A DNA stretch of 64,000 bases from Chryseobacterium sp. Leaf404 (GCF_001424145.1 NZ_LMQM01000004.1:1-64000), one strand, 5' to 3'; positions 1 to 7,852 are shown, numbered from the stretch's first letter. Numbers and translations: made by a program. The notes: generated from the sequence alone by a model not told the origin.

Positions 1-624
1 AATAGTATTCACAAATTTCTTACTTGCATATTGAATGCCTCTGTCGCTGTGAAAAATTAATCCGTCAATTATTTTCCGGTTTTTGACAGCCATTTTCCAA
101 GCTGCAAGACTTGTCTCTTCGGTGCTCATTCCATTACTCAAACTCCATCCTATTATTTTTCGGTCGTGTAAATCAATCATAGTTGTCAAGTATAAAAACC
201 CTTCTTTGGTCTGAATATAAGTGATGTCAGAAACCCAAACTTGCGCAGGTTTCTCGGCAATGAAATTCCTCTCCAACACATTTTCTACTACCAAATAATT
301 GTGTTTTGAGTTTGTTGTCACTTTAAATTTTCTGCTTAATTTACTTCTCAAACCCAGCTCTTTCATATATTTAGCAACAGTTATTCTGGAGATTTTATAG
401 CCTAAAGAATGCAATTCAAAAGTAATCCTGGGGCTTCCATAGCGTTGTTTGGATGAGAAATAAATCGAAGTTATCTGTTTTTTTATTTTTTCCTTCAAAA
501 GCAATTTCTGGCTAAAGGGTCTGCTTTTCCATTTATAATAACCGCTGGAACTTAATTTTAAAACAGTACACATCTTTTCAATCGGGAATACAGATTCATT
601 ATTTTGTATGAATTTATATTTCAT
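1..624 (-). CDS. IS3-family transposase OrfB (DDE integrase core), partial at window edge
   Basis: The minus-strand frame opens with ATG at 624 (MKYKFIQNNES...) and overlaps the orfA stop as ATGA. An AAAAAAAG slippery run lies just upstream in the orfA/orfB overlap, the usual site of -1 frameshifting that makes the OrfAB fusion in IS3 elements. Visible motifs are the HTH_21-like stretch with QRYGSPRI, the first catalytic Asp in VSDITYI and the second in FHSDRGIQYAS. The catalytic Glu region is outside the window. No stop or frameshift is seen within the visible part. Family assignment is firm; activity is doubtful because the partner orfA is damaged. Confidence 0.85.
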   Translation of the reverse strand, partial: MKYKFIQNNESVFPIEKMCTVLKLSSSGYYKWKSRPFSQKLLLKEKIKKQITSIYFSSKQRYGSPRITFELHSLGYKISRITVAKYMKELGLRSKLSRKFKVTTNSKHNYLVVENVLERNFIAEKPAQVWVSDITYIQTKEGFLYLTTMIDLHDRKIIGWSLSNGMSTEETSLAAWKMAVKNRKIIDGLIFHSDRGIQYASKKFVNTI

Positions 625-920
625 CGACCGCTCTTGGAGAAGATGCCGATTGCTTTTTTTAATATGTCACGTTCTAGCTCTGCATCCTTGAGCTTTTTTT
701 CCAATTCATGGATTTTTTCCTGTTCGGGTGTTAGTTTGAGTTTTCTATTCCCCGGAAAACTTCCTTCTCCAAATTCTTCATACTCTTTACGCCATTTGTA
801 AATCAGCGTGACAGCGATTCCCAGTTCCCTTACGAGTTCCGAGATATTAGTTCGTTCTTTGCTTAGCTAAACTGCTTGGGTTTTAAAAGCAGGATCATAG
901 ATTTTTCGCTCTCGTTTTAT
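621..920 (-). pseudogene. Decayed IS3-family OrfA (HTH transposase subunit)
   Basis: Read on the minus strand from 920, the frame gives KRERKIYDPAFKTQAV, a stop, then LSKERTNISELVRELGI and a C-terminal leucine-zipper-like helix ending in a LKKAIGIF motif. The codon where the initiator ATG is expected is ATA (918-920). An in-frame TAG at 867-869 replaces an expected CAG (Gln). The rest is a normal IS3 OrfA with helix-turn-helix and coiled coil. Two independent lesions suggest a pseudogene, although an alternative upstream start cannot be excluded. Confidence 0.75.
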
Positions 921-973
921 AAGTTAAAATTAAGGTTTTATGCTTAACTTTAATTGGATACTAAATTAGTACA

Positions 974-1265
974 TCCACTTGCTTTTACTTATAATATGTC
1001 AGCTTTATTGTTATAGTTTATGCTAAACTTCATAACATTATAATGTACTTTTGTGAAACCTGATTATTTAGAAATTCAGCGCAGAATGCAGAATGGGTGA
1101 TATCACATTGTAAAATATTAAAATTACTGCAAATTTCCTTTCCGATTTAGCAGATCATCACCTACTGGAAAAAGAGGTGGTAGATGTCAGAACTAATGTT
1201 GCATGCTACTCTTAAATTCATCTGCATCATATTATAGAGTAAAATCAGGATAAAAAGTAAAATAT
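974..1265. other. Gene-poor spacer next to the IS end
   Basis: No convincing gene is present. A short plus-strand frame ending near 1215 (FLSDLADHHLLEKEVV...) looks faintly coding but has no start and may be a gene remnant beside the insertion sequence. Confidence 0.4.
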
Positions 1266-1538
1266 ATGCCCCTAAAATACTACCTCATCACCCTAACCCT
1301 CCTCACCTTCCTTGCTTTCGGATGGGATAAAAGGCTGGCAAAAAACGGGAAGCGCAGACTTTCTGAAAGTGCGCTGCTGATTCTTACATTTTTGGGAGGA
1401 ACTTTTGGTGCTTTGATTGGGATGACATTCTTCAGACACAAATACGCAAAAAAAACATTTGTGCTTAAACTAATCCTGGTGGTTGCGGTGCAGTTGGCTC
1501 TTATTTTTCTTTTAAAAGAACACCTCACGGTACAGTAA
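1266..1538 (+). CDS. DUF1294 family small membrane protein
   Basis: This 90-residue protein is almost entirely hydrophobic, with about three membrane segments (residues 3-19, 35-55 and 67-84) separated by short basic loops. The DKRLAKNGKRRLSE loop and the GGTFGALIGMTFFRHK stretch followed by KK..F are the hallmark of the DUF1294 family, whose function is unknown. Length is typical of the family. It stands alone and is followed by a hairpin terminator. The inner-membrane location is inferred from composition. Confidence 0.8.
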   Translation: MPLKYYLITLTLLTFLAFGWDKRLAKNGKRRLSESALLILTFLGGTFGALIGMTFFRHKYAKKTFVLKLILVVAVQLALIFLLKEHLTVQ

Positions 1539-1569
1539 ATTCCAATCTCTAAGGTCGGGAGTAAAACAA

Positions 1570-1602
1570 AAACAGGCAACCCCTTGAGGCAGCCTGTTTT
1601 CT
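1570..1602 (+). terminator. Rho-independent terminator after the DUF1294 gene
   Basis: Arms AAACAGGC (1570-1577) and GCCTGTTT (1592-1599) enclose a short loop and are followed by T residues. It lies about 30 bp past the stop codon. Confidence 0.7.
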
Positions 1603-1621
1603 TATAAAAATTGAGTTGGTG

Positions 1622-1855
1622 TTATTTATAATATGCCGGACGGGCATTTTGCCGGCTGACGTTGCGGTATGTACGGTAAATCTTCGCCTTTCCGGTTTTC
1701 AGGTCATCTACCAGTTCTACATTGAAGTTTTCCAATCCGTAAATGACAGAATGAAAATCTGAACATCTCTGTTCTACTATTATTCTGCCTTGGGTCTGTA
1801 CCAGTGCCAGCTGAGTTTCGCTGTCGAGTTCAAGAAATTGATCGTAAGTATACAT
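1622..1855 (-). CDS. Small hypothetical protein (77 aa)
   Basis: A 77-residue cytoplasmic protein without signal peptide or membrane segment. It begins MYTYDQFLELDSETQLALV and ends with a basic, aromatic tail (YRTYRNVSRQNARPAYYK). I do not recognise a domain. The even distribution of charged and hydrophobic residues and the isolated ATG start near a terminator argue that it is a real gene. It shares the terminator region with the convergent DUF1294 gene. No function is assigned. Confidence 0.6.
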   Translation of the reverse strand: MYTYDQFLELDSETQLALVQTQGRIIVEQRCSDFHSVIYGLENFNVELVDDLKTGKAKIYRTYRNVSRQNARPAYYK

Positions 1856-1934
1856 TGTGAGTGGTTTACTCTTTCAGTTACAATAACTATGCCCTGAATA
1901 GGATAATTGACATAATATGGTATGTTTTTTTTGT

Positions 1935-2036
1935 TGCGGGGTAAGGGATGTTGGGTACGAGATGCGAGGTGTTGGGTGCAAGGTGCGAGGTGCGGGGTGT
2001 GGGATGCGCGAGGTGGCGGGTGTTAGGTGAGTGAAG
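1935..2036. repeat. G-rich word-like degenerate repeat array
   Basis: About 100 bp built from variants of 7-9 bp words such as GGGATG, GGGTGC, GCGAGGT and GGGTGTT. The composition is sharply different from the AT-rich surroundings. Its reverse complement uses the same words (CCTCGCA, ACCCAACA, CATCCC) as the C-rich array at 2128-2318, so the two are inverted relatives. Confidence 0.7.
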
Positions 2037-2127
2037 AATGATAATTGGTGCGGGGTAATATTGCATTAATGCAGCTCTGCGAATCTGTAACTCAGTCTCA
2101 GAAGTCCGAATTAGAAATTTTTAATTG

Positions 2128-2318
2128 CGAACATCGAATCTCTAATCCCGAACTCCAACCTCGAATCCCGAATCCTGAAACTCGTATCCCGAATCCCGTA
2201 TCCCGAAACTCGAAACTCGAACCCGAATCTCTAATTTCAAATTTCAAAACCCAGCATCACGTATCCAGCATCCCGAAACTCGAACCCCGCATCCCGAAAC
2301 TCGTCCCCCGTATCACTT
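2128..2318. repeat. C-rich word-like degenerate repeat array
   Basis: About 190 bp of tandem degenerate words of the type CCCGAATC, CCCGTATC, CTCGAAA and CCAGCATC. It runs up to and just overlaps the 3' end of egtB. An open frame across it is low complexity (repeated IPNPETRIP-like words) and is judged non-coding. It mirrors the G-rich array at 1935-2036. Confidence 0.75.
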
Positions 2319-3503
2319 TACCAAACGAATGCCCGTAAACTGCCACTTCAGATTGGTAGGAAAAAAATTTCTGTAGGTTCTGCGGCTGTGGCCTGGGGAT
2401 GTAGCTTCTGAGGCGCCTCTTAAAACCATTTGGTTAATCATAAATTTCCCGTTGTATTCTCCCACTGCGCCGGCTTCTTTTTTAAATCCTGGATATGGAA
2501 GGTAGGCAGAATTGGTCCATTCCCAGCGTCTGCCCCAGTCGAAATGATGGGATGCAACTTCCCATTCCGCTTCTGTGGGAAGTCTCATTCCCTTCCAGGA
2601 TGCAAATGCGGCTGCTTCAAAAAAACTGATGTGACAAACCGGCTCCGAAGGGTCTATTTCCTGTAATCCACTCAGAGTGTAGTTCATCCATTTCCCGTCC
2701 AGGTAATGCCAGTAGAGTGGTGATTTTGCGTTCGTCAGTTTCACCCAATCCCATCCTTCAGCATGCCAGTGCCTGAAATCCTGATATCCTCCCGCATCCA
2801 TGAATTCAAGATATTCCTGATTGGTAACAGGTTTGGTGGAAATTTCAAAGTCATGGAGATAAACTTTATGTCTGCCCAGTTCGTTATCAAAACAGAACCC
2901 CCCGCCATCAAATCCGATTTCGTATACGCCTTCGGGAATGAGAATCATTTCGGCTGCATGTTCAGGTTTTTTGTCTGAAACATGATCTTTTGTATAGGCA
3001 GGGAAAAGCGGATTATGTCCTAGAATATATTTGATATCGGTAACCAGTAATTCCTGATGCTGCTCTTCGTGATTTAATCCCAATTCCAGTAAGGCTTTTA
3101 AATCATCTGTGAAGTATTCACTTTCAAGAAATTCGCTCATGTGCTGGTCAACGTATTGTCGGTATTTGAAAACATCTGCTACAGACGGACGGCTCAGATT
3201 TCCTCTGTCTGTGCGGATCACCCTCGCTCCTATCGTTTCGTAATAACTGTTGAAAACAAAATTATACTGTTCATTAAAAACCGTGTAATCTGGAAAATTG
3301 GGTTGAAGAAGAAAAGTTTCAAAAAACCAGGTGGTATGCCCCAGATGCCATTTTGGAGGACTCACATCTACAACAGGCTGCACTACATAATCTTCAGTTT
3401 CAAGAGGTCTGCAGATTTCTACTGAACGGTTTCTGATTTGGATAAATCTTTCGGAGGCGCTGAGATTTTGATTTCTTTTTTCAGTTGATATTGCTGTCTG
3501 CAT
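2313..3503 (-). CDS. egtB: Ergothioneine biosynthesis protein EgtB (sulfoxide synthase)
   Basis: EgtB is a non-heme iron enzyme that joins a thiol donor (gamma-glutamylcysteine or cysteine, by subtype) to hercynine and oxygenates the sulfur. The 396-residue protein has an N-terminal DinB-like domain with the iron ligands: HLGH (His56) and NHEEQHQELL (His145, His149). A C-terminal FGE-sulfatase fold follows, seen in MILIPEGVYEIGFDGG, RLPTEAEWEVA and the RGASEATSPGHSRRTYRNFF ending. Length fits stand-alone EgtB and not OvoA, which carries an extra methyltransferase domain. It lies 131 bp downstream of egtD on the same strand and is probably co-transcribed. The thiol donor cannot be told from sequence alone. 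Confidence 0.92.
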   Translation of the reverse strand: MQTAISTEKRNQNLSASERFIQIRNRSVEICRPLETEDYVVQPVVDVSPPKWHLGHTTWFFETFLLQPNFPDYTVFNEQYNFVFNSYYETIGARVIRTDRGNLSRPSVADVFKYRQYVDQHMSEFLESEYFTDDLKALLELGLNHEEQHQELLVTDIKYILGHNPLFPAYTKDHVSDKKPEHAAEMILIPEGVYEIGFDGGGFCFDNELGRHKVYLHDFEISTKPVTNQEYLEFMDAGGYQDFRHWHAEGWDWVKLTNAKSPLYWHYLDGKWMNYTLSGLQEIDPSEPVCHISFFEAAAFASWKGMRLPTEAEWEVASHHFDWGRRWEWTNSAYLPYPGFKKEAGAVGEYNGKFMINQMVLRGASEATSPGHSRRTYRNFFPTNLKWQFTGIRLVK

Positions 3504-3634
3504 AGTTTAAAATATTTGATGTGATGTGTTTATTTGAATACGGATATCACTGAGTTTCTCTCGTCTGATTGATGAATATTTTGAAAGGCCATTCTACCTG
3601 TCAAAAACAGGAAGTTTTCTATTTTTAATCTCGT

Positions 3635-4612
3635 TTATACTGTCCATACTGAATCTACAAACCAGCCTCTGGAATCTTTAATTTCATCCACAATTCTGAA
3701 CCTTGAAGCTTTGGCCATGTTCTGAATATCTTCAGGTGAAAATTTCTGTGAGATTTCCATATCTATCAACTCATTTTCTTTAAAAGTGACGGGGTGATTT
3801 CCAATATGAACTGTCTGTTCCCGGAGGCTGACTAAAAAACTTCTGCATGCTCCGGACACTGGATCATACGTCTGGTAATGTTCAAAATAGGTGAGATTAA
3901 AATCTGCATTCAGCTCACGGTTCATTCTTTCTAGAAGATTAAGATTGAATGCAGCTGTGATTCCTGTTCTGTCGTTATATGCAGCCAGAATGGTATGAGG
4001 ATTTTTCTTTAAGTCGAAACCTGTTAAAAGAAGATCACCGGGACTGAATCTTTTTCTTAATTCTGTACAGAAATCTATTGCTTCATCTTTAGTCATATTG
4101 CCGATATTTCCGCCAAGAAAAAGAACGACTTTTCTTCTCTGTGAAAGTTTCGTTGCCTGATCCAGCATTTCAAAATAGTCACCCTCCAAAGGGATTATAT
4201 TCAGTTCAGGAATTTTTTCACTGAGATTTTCCTGCAAGACAGAAAGTATATTTCCGGAAATATCAATAGGCATATAATTGAAATCGCAATCAAGACTGCA
4301 GAGATGCTCAAGCAGGTAGGAAGATTTCATGGCATCCCCTGCACCAAGTTCTATGAGATCAAAAGGTGTAGAGTAATCAATAGTGTTTGCCAGCTCATTG
4401 GTTTTATTTTTGAAAATATCCAGCTCGCACTGTGTTAGATAATATTCGGGCATGGCCATAATCTGCTGAAAGAGATGGTCGCCGTTTTTATCGTAAAAAT
4501 ATTTGGAAGACAATTTTTTGGGTTGGACAGACAGTCCTTTGATAACATCTTTCAGGAAAGTCTGCGCCGAAGATTCCTCCACAGGGGTCGCCAGTAAGCA
4601 AGGTGAACTCAT
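3635..4612 (-). CDS. egtD: L-histidine N-alpha-methyltransferase EgtD
   Basis: EgtD trimethylates histidine to hercynine with S-adenosylmethionine, the first step of ergothioneine synthesis. The 325-residue protein shows the family start (KKLSSKYFYDKNGDHLFQQI, then MPEYYLTQCE), the SAM-binding IELGAGDAMKSSYLLEH and the VVLFLGGNIGNM strand. The C-terminal NELIDMEISQKFS segment is typical of EgtD. It precedes egtB on the minus strand, giving the order egtD-egtB. No egtC or egtE homologue is seen here, so the C-S lyase step must be encoded elsewhere. Confidence 0.93.
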   Translation of the reverse strand: MSSPCLLATPVEESSAQTFLKDVIKGLSVQPKKLSSKYFYDKNGDHLFQQIMAMPEYYLTQCELDIFKNKTNELANTIDYSTPFDLIELGAGDAMKSSYLLEHLCSLDCDFNYMPIDISGNILSVLQENLSEKIPELNIIPLEGDYFEMLDQATKLSQRRKVVLFLGGNIGNMTKDEAIDFCTELRKRFSPGDLLLTGFDLKKNPHTILAAYNDRTGITAAFNLNLLERMNRELNADFNLTYFEHYQTYDPVSGACRSFLVSLREQTVHIGNHPVTFKENELIDMEISQKFSPEDIQNMAKASRFRIVDEIKDSRGWFVDSVWTV

Positions 4613-4721
4613 AATAATTTGATTTGGTTAATTTTTCAAAGCAAGTTTCTTGCCGAGTGTGAAATAAGCTCTTTAGTAAGATACCACAATGATATTACAG
4701 ATTTACATTTTCCCCATTAAA

Positions 4722-4889
4722 AGCCTGTTTAAAAATGATTAAAAACAAATTTTCAAGTCATTTTTCTTTCCCAAACCTAAAGGGCGGAAAAAATGCCTGG
4801 AAAATCTCATCAAAATTAACTCCCATGTCATCCATGAGCTTCTCGAAGGAAGGGTCGGCGAAATTAATTTTGATGAATTTAAACAGGCT
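4722..4889. repeat. MITE-like repeat with 12-bp terminal inverted repeats (family A, copy 1)
   Basis: Perfect ends AGCCTGTTTAAA (4722-4733) and TTTAAACAGGCT (4878-4889) bound a 168-bp element. Inside are two nested inverted repeats: one built on the TTTTCAAG / CTGGAAAA arms around a CCTAAAGGG core, the other on TCATCAAAATTAA / TTAATTTTGATGA. A close relative occupies 45131-45300, and the first hairpin alone occurs at 58621-58680. No ORF of note is present. It fills most of the spacer between egtD and the next gene. Confidence 0.8.
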
Positions 4890-5008
4890 CTAAGTTTAAA
4901 ATACGAAAAACCTGTATCGCAGCAAAGGAATGGATATGCTTTTACTCACCTGCCTGGTAAGATGAGTGTTGGCAAGCAATTTGTGTAGTTATTTTCAAAT
5001 CAATTAAT

Positions 5009-5335
5009 ATGAAAACACCAGAAAAAATAGCAATAGGTATTGCAGCAGCCATCGTGGTAGGTGGTCTTACTGCCTTAGGATTTCGAAAGAAGAGAGCATC
5101 AGCTCCTAAAACCTTTACAGCGCCAGACGGAAACATTTACCCTGAAAATCACGTTTACCGCACATTCGATAATCAGTATTTCAAAAACGGTAAAAAGATA
5201 AAATATCAGACTCCTGCACAGAGCATACAGGATACACACGGACATTTTGATCCGGCTAAAAACAAATCAGAATTTAATCATCATGCTCCAAACCCATCGG
5301 TAGACTACCATCAGCGCGGAGTAAGGCACAGATAA
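5009..5335 (+). CDS. Small membrane-anchored hypothetical protein (108 aa)
   Basis: The protein starts with a single hydrophobic segment (residues about 7-26, IAIGIAAAIVVGGLTALGF) followed by RKKR, giving a likely inner-membrane anchor with its tail in the cytoplasm or periplasm. The remainder is polar and rich in His, Asn and Tyr (FTAPDGNIYPENHVYRTFDNQYFKNGKK; HHAPNPSVDYHQRGVRHR). I recognise no domain. It has its own strong terminator and no operon partner. No function is assigned. Confidence 0.65.
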   Translation: MKTPEKIAIGIAAAIVVGGLTALGFRKKRASAPKTFTAPDGNIYPENHVYRTFDNQYFKNGKKIKYQTPAQSIQDTHGHFDPAKNKSEFNHHAPNPSVDYHQRGVRHR

Positions 5336-5363
5336 AATAAAAAAAGATTATTTTTTACTAAAG

Positions 5364-5403
5364 ACTTTGGCTTTCGGAATGTACTGAAAGCCAAAGTTTT
5401 TTT
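5364..5403 (+). terminator. Rho-independent terminator
   Basis: A 12-bp perfect stem, ACTTTGGCTTTC (5364-5375) with GAAAGCCAAAGT (5386-5397), is followed by a T run. It lies 28 bp after the stop codon of the preceding gene. Confidence 0.9.
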
Positions 5404-5525
5404 AATGTGATATCATCAGCTAAAAATGAGAAAACTTCGACAGGTATTTCCCGCTTCATCTTTAATAAATCCAAAAATATTTTTCATGAAGAGTAAGTTT
5501 AAATTTTCTTCAAATATAAAATTCT

Positions 5526-5674
5526 GGTTCAAAAACTCTTCGACGAGCTCAGAGTGACAACGTTAAATTGAGCGGTTAGTATTAGATTTGTCAGTCTGAA
5601 CCTTTGGAAGGCTCAATTAATCACACCATTTAAAATCGATATAATCAAACTATTTTAATAATTTTAAACAGGCT

Positions 5675-5675
<1 letters not shown>
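5526..5675. repeat. Intergenic repeat (family B, copy 1) ending in a family-A-like terminus
   Basis: About 150 bp closely related to 41199-41350. Both start GGTTCAAAAACTCTTCG, contain the CTTCGACGAGCTCAGAGTGACA word, share TTAAATTGAG.GGTTAGTATTA and end CAAACTATTTTAAT...TTAAACAGGCTCTA. The right end is the same AGCCTGTTTAAA terminus as family A, which suggests the two families share ends. It ends exactly at the stop codon of the next minus-strand gene. Confidence 0.7.
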
Positions 5676-6070
<395 letters not shown>

Positions 6071-6195
6071 TTATTGAATAATTGTATTTAATTATAGCAT
6101 TCATATCGTATTCAGTTTTTAGTATAAAATTGTGGAATTAATTAAATTGAAAACGAATGTCCGTACTTAGTAATAACTTAGTTTTTAAAAGTTTG

Positions 6196-6261
6196 TTTGT
6201 CGTTCCGTAGGAATCTAAACTACTTTATTAAAGAATGTTGAGATTCCTACGGAATGACAAA
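6196..6261. repeat. Long hairpin repeat with TTCCGTAGGAATCT arms
   Basis: Arms of 21 bp (6196-6216 and 6241-6261) match at 20 of 21 positions, with the core CCGTAGGAATCT / AGATTCCTACGG, separated by 24 bp. Transcripts in either direction would form a very stable stem. No gene lies within about 130 bp. Confidence 0.75.
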
Positions 6262-6318
6262 TTGACTGCTGATTTTGGATTATAATCAAAAACGTACAAT
6301 CATAATTCAAAATAAGTT

Positions 6319-6379
6319 TCGGGTGAAGCCTCATTTTGTTTTTCAATATATAAATGGCCTAAAGCCCATTCCTATTGAT
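6319..6379. repeat. Solo REP-like doublet related to the transposase unit at 17.2-17.8 kb
   Basis: Contains a GGGTGAAGCC and a GGCCTAAAGCCC hairpin about 30 bp apart, followed by ATTCCTATTGAT. The same arrangement (GGCTAAAGCC, spacer, CGGGCTAAAGCCCG, TTCCTATTGAT) flanks the HUH transposase gene at 17169-17754. This is therefore a non-autonomous copy. Confidence 0.6.
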
Positions 6380-6432
6380 ATCACACTGATATATAATCCC
6401 TAACTGTTGTTATTAATAACCTCCAATAAAAG

Positions 6433-6469
6433 AACAACGCGGCTTTCAAATGATGAAAACCGCGTTGTT
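6433..6469 (-). terminator. Terminator downstream of the OYE-family gene
   Basis: Arms AACAACGCGG.TTTC and GAAA.CCGCGTTGTT form a stem of about 14 bp, with a T-rich stretch following on the minus strand. It lies about 65 bp past the stop of the oxidoreductase gene. Confidence 0.75.
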
Positions 6470-6533
6470 TCAGAAAAAAATAAATAGGTAAATTATAGAA
6501 TTATCTGATCTTAAAAATCAAATCGTTCATGTC

Positions 6534-7598
6534 TTAAAATAAAACTGCAAGACTTTCTGCTGAAAAATTCTCCAGTTCGTCTGTCTTATTGTTTTTAATT
6601 TTCAAAACCCATTGCGGATCCTGAAGTATTGCTCTTCCTACTGCTACCAGATCAAAATCTCCTCTCTCCAGCCTGCGGGTGAGCTCAGAAAAATCAGTTT
6701 TCTTTTCAGTGCCTTCTCCTGCGAATGCTTTCATAAAATCGCCGTCAAGACCTACAGAACCTACTGTAATCGTGGGCTGTCCGGTAATTTTCTTTGCCCA
6801 ACCTGCAAAATTTAAGTCGGAACCTTCAAATTCGGGTTCCCAAAAACGTCTTTGCGAACAGTGGAAAATATCTACACCTGCTTCTTTTAAAGGCAGTAAC
6901 CACTCCTCCATTTCTGCCGGTGTATTGGCGATTCTTGCGGTGTAATCCTGCTGTTTCCATTGGGAAAGTCTTAAAATAATAGTAAAATCTTCTCCAACAG
7001 CGTCTCTGATAGCCTTCACAACATCAACTGCAAAACGGTTTCTTTCTGCTATTGTTTTTCCACCGTATTCATCGGTTCGTGTATTGGTTCCTTCCCAGAA
7101 AAACTGGTCTATCAGATATCCGTGTGCTCCGTGAATTTCCAGCACGTCAAAGCCTAATTCTTTTGCAGCTTTTGCAGATTCTGCAAATTTAGAAATGGTG
7201 TCTTTAATATCTTCCAGCGTCATTTCGGAAGCTTTTTCCATGTGTATTACAGGGTAATCTTCAGAACTTCTGGTATCTCCCACGTGCCAGATCTGTGGTC
7301 CCATTTTACCACCTTCTGCATGTACAGCATCAATCACGTTTTTCCATCCTTCCAATGCTTCTGTTCCATAAAAATCCGGAATGTTCTGAATATTTTTTGA
7401 TGCAGGTCTGTCTATTACGGTTCCTTCGGATATAATTAATCCCACTTCTCCCTCTGCTCTTCTCGCATAATATTCTGCGATCTGCTGGGTTGGAACCCCG
7501 TTGTCTGACTGTGCTCTGGTCATAGGAGCCATTACGATTCTGTTTTTCAGCTCTAAGTTTTTGTATTTAAACTGTGTAAATAAAGATTGTACGCTCAT
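6534..7598 (-). CDS. NADH:flavin oxidoreductase, Old Yellow Enzyme family
   Basis: A 354-residue FMN-dependent alpha/beta-barrel reductase that reduces activated C=C bonds of enones, quinones or nitro compounds. Visible motifs are KNRIVMAPMTRA near the N-terminus, PQIWHVGD, the substrate-binding HGAHGYLIDQFF and the NTRTDEYGG loop. The C-terminal phosphate-binding region reads FDLVAVGRAILQDPQWV. The MAPMTR form with WHVGD places it in the classical-like OYE branch, distinct from the YqjM-type paralogue at 9460-10506. It is divergent from an HxlR regulator with a GTAAC repeat array between them, so it is probably under redox or electrophile control. Confidence 0.9.
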   Translation of the reverse strand: MSVQSLFTQFKYKNLELKNRIVMAPMTRAQSDNGVPTQQIAEYYARRAEGEVGLIISEGTVIDRPASKNIQNIPDFYGTEALEGWKNVIDAVHAEGGKMGPQIWHVGDTRSSEDYPVIHMEKASEMTLEDIKDTISKFAESAKAAKELGFDVLEIHGAHGYLIDQFFWEGTNTRTDEYGGKTIAERNRFAVDVVKAIRDAVGEDFTIILRLSQWKQQDYTARIANTPAEMEEWLLPLKEAGVDIFHCSQRRFWEPEFEGSDLNFAGWAKKITGQPTITVGSVGLDGDFMKAFAGEGTEKKTDFSELTRRLERGDFDLVAVGRAILQDPQWVLKIKNNKTDELENFSAESLAVLF

Positions 7599-7619
7599 TT
7601 TTGTCAGTGTTATCTAATT

Positions 7620-7717
7620 GTTACACAAAGTAACTAATAATAGTTTATATTTGTATCTTTCATTATTAAAATTGTGGTAACTTTACAGTAACTGATAATA
7701 GTAACCTTAAAGTAACT
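7620..7717. promoter_or_regulatory. GTAAC operator array between the OYE gene and hxlR-type regulator
   Basis: Five GTAAC[T/C] words occur at 7630, 7677, 7688, 7701 and 7712; the last four are spaced 11-13 bp apart, about one helical turn. There is also a perfect inverted repeat GTTAC-N5-GTAAC (7620-7634) and a near-duplicated AGTAACT.ATAATAGT unit at 7629 and 7687. The position between divergent genes suggests binding sites for the HxlR protein. Binding itself is inferred. Confidence 0.6.
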
Positions 7718-7852
7718 GAAAAAAACAGCACAGAATAAAGTTTTGCAGGTATTAAAATTCAAATAAAATTCAATTTACGAGGATTTAATATGGATATTCC
7801 ACAGTTTATTGATAACTTAGACAACTACAACTAAAAACTAAACTTATCTGTT

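Larger units (their letters stand above)
1..973 (-). mobile_element. IS3-family insertion sequence, right part only
   Basis: On the minus strand this is the start of an IS3-family element. Its terminal sequence reads TGTACTAATTTAGTATCC inward from about position 973, which fits the TGTA-type ends of this family. It is followed by an orfA-like frame and a DDE transposase frame (orfB). The rest of orfB and the other end lie beyond the window edge. orfA carries a lost start codon and an in-frame amber, so this copy is probably not autonomous. Target duplications cannot be checked because one end is missing. Confidence 0.85.

Noticed and set aside
1110..1216. Short coding-looking stretch FLSDLADHHLLEKEVV
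   Set aside because: No start codon and under 40 residues. At most a gene remnant near the IS end, so not called as a gene.
2045..2338. 97-codon plus-strand ORF (MVRGNIALMQLC...)
   Set aside because: It reads through the C-rich word array, giving low-complexity IPNPETRIP-like protein, and overlaps the end of egtB. Judged a by-product of the repeat.
3560..3630. CCTGTTTTTGACAGG hairpin after egtD as a strong terminator
   Set aside because: Only a 5-bp stem and no T run. It may be chance, and egtD-egtB read-through is more likely.
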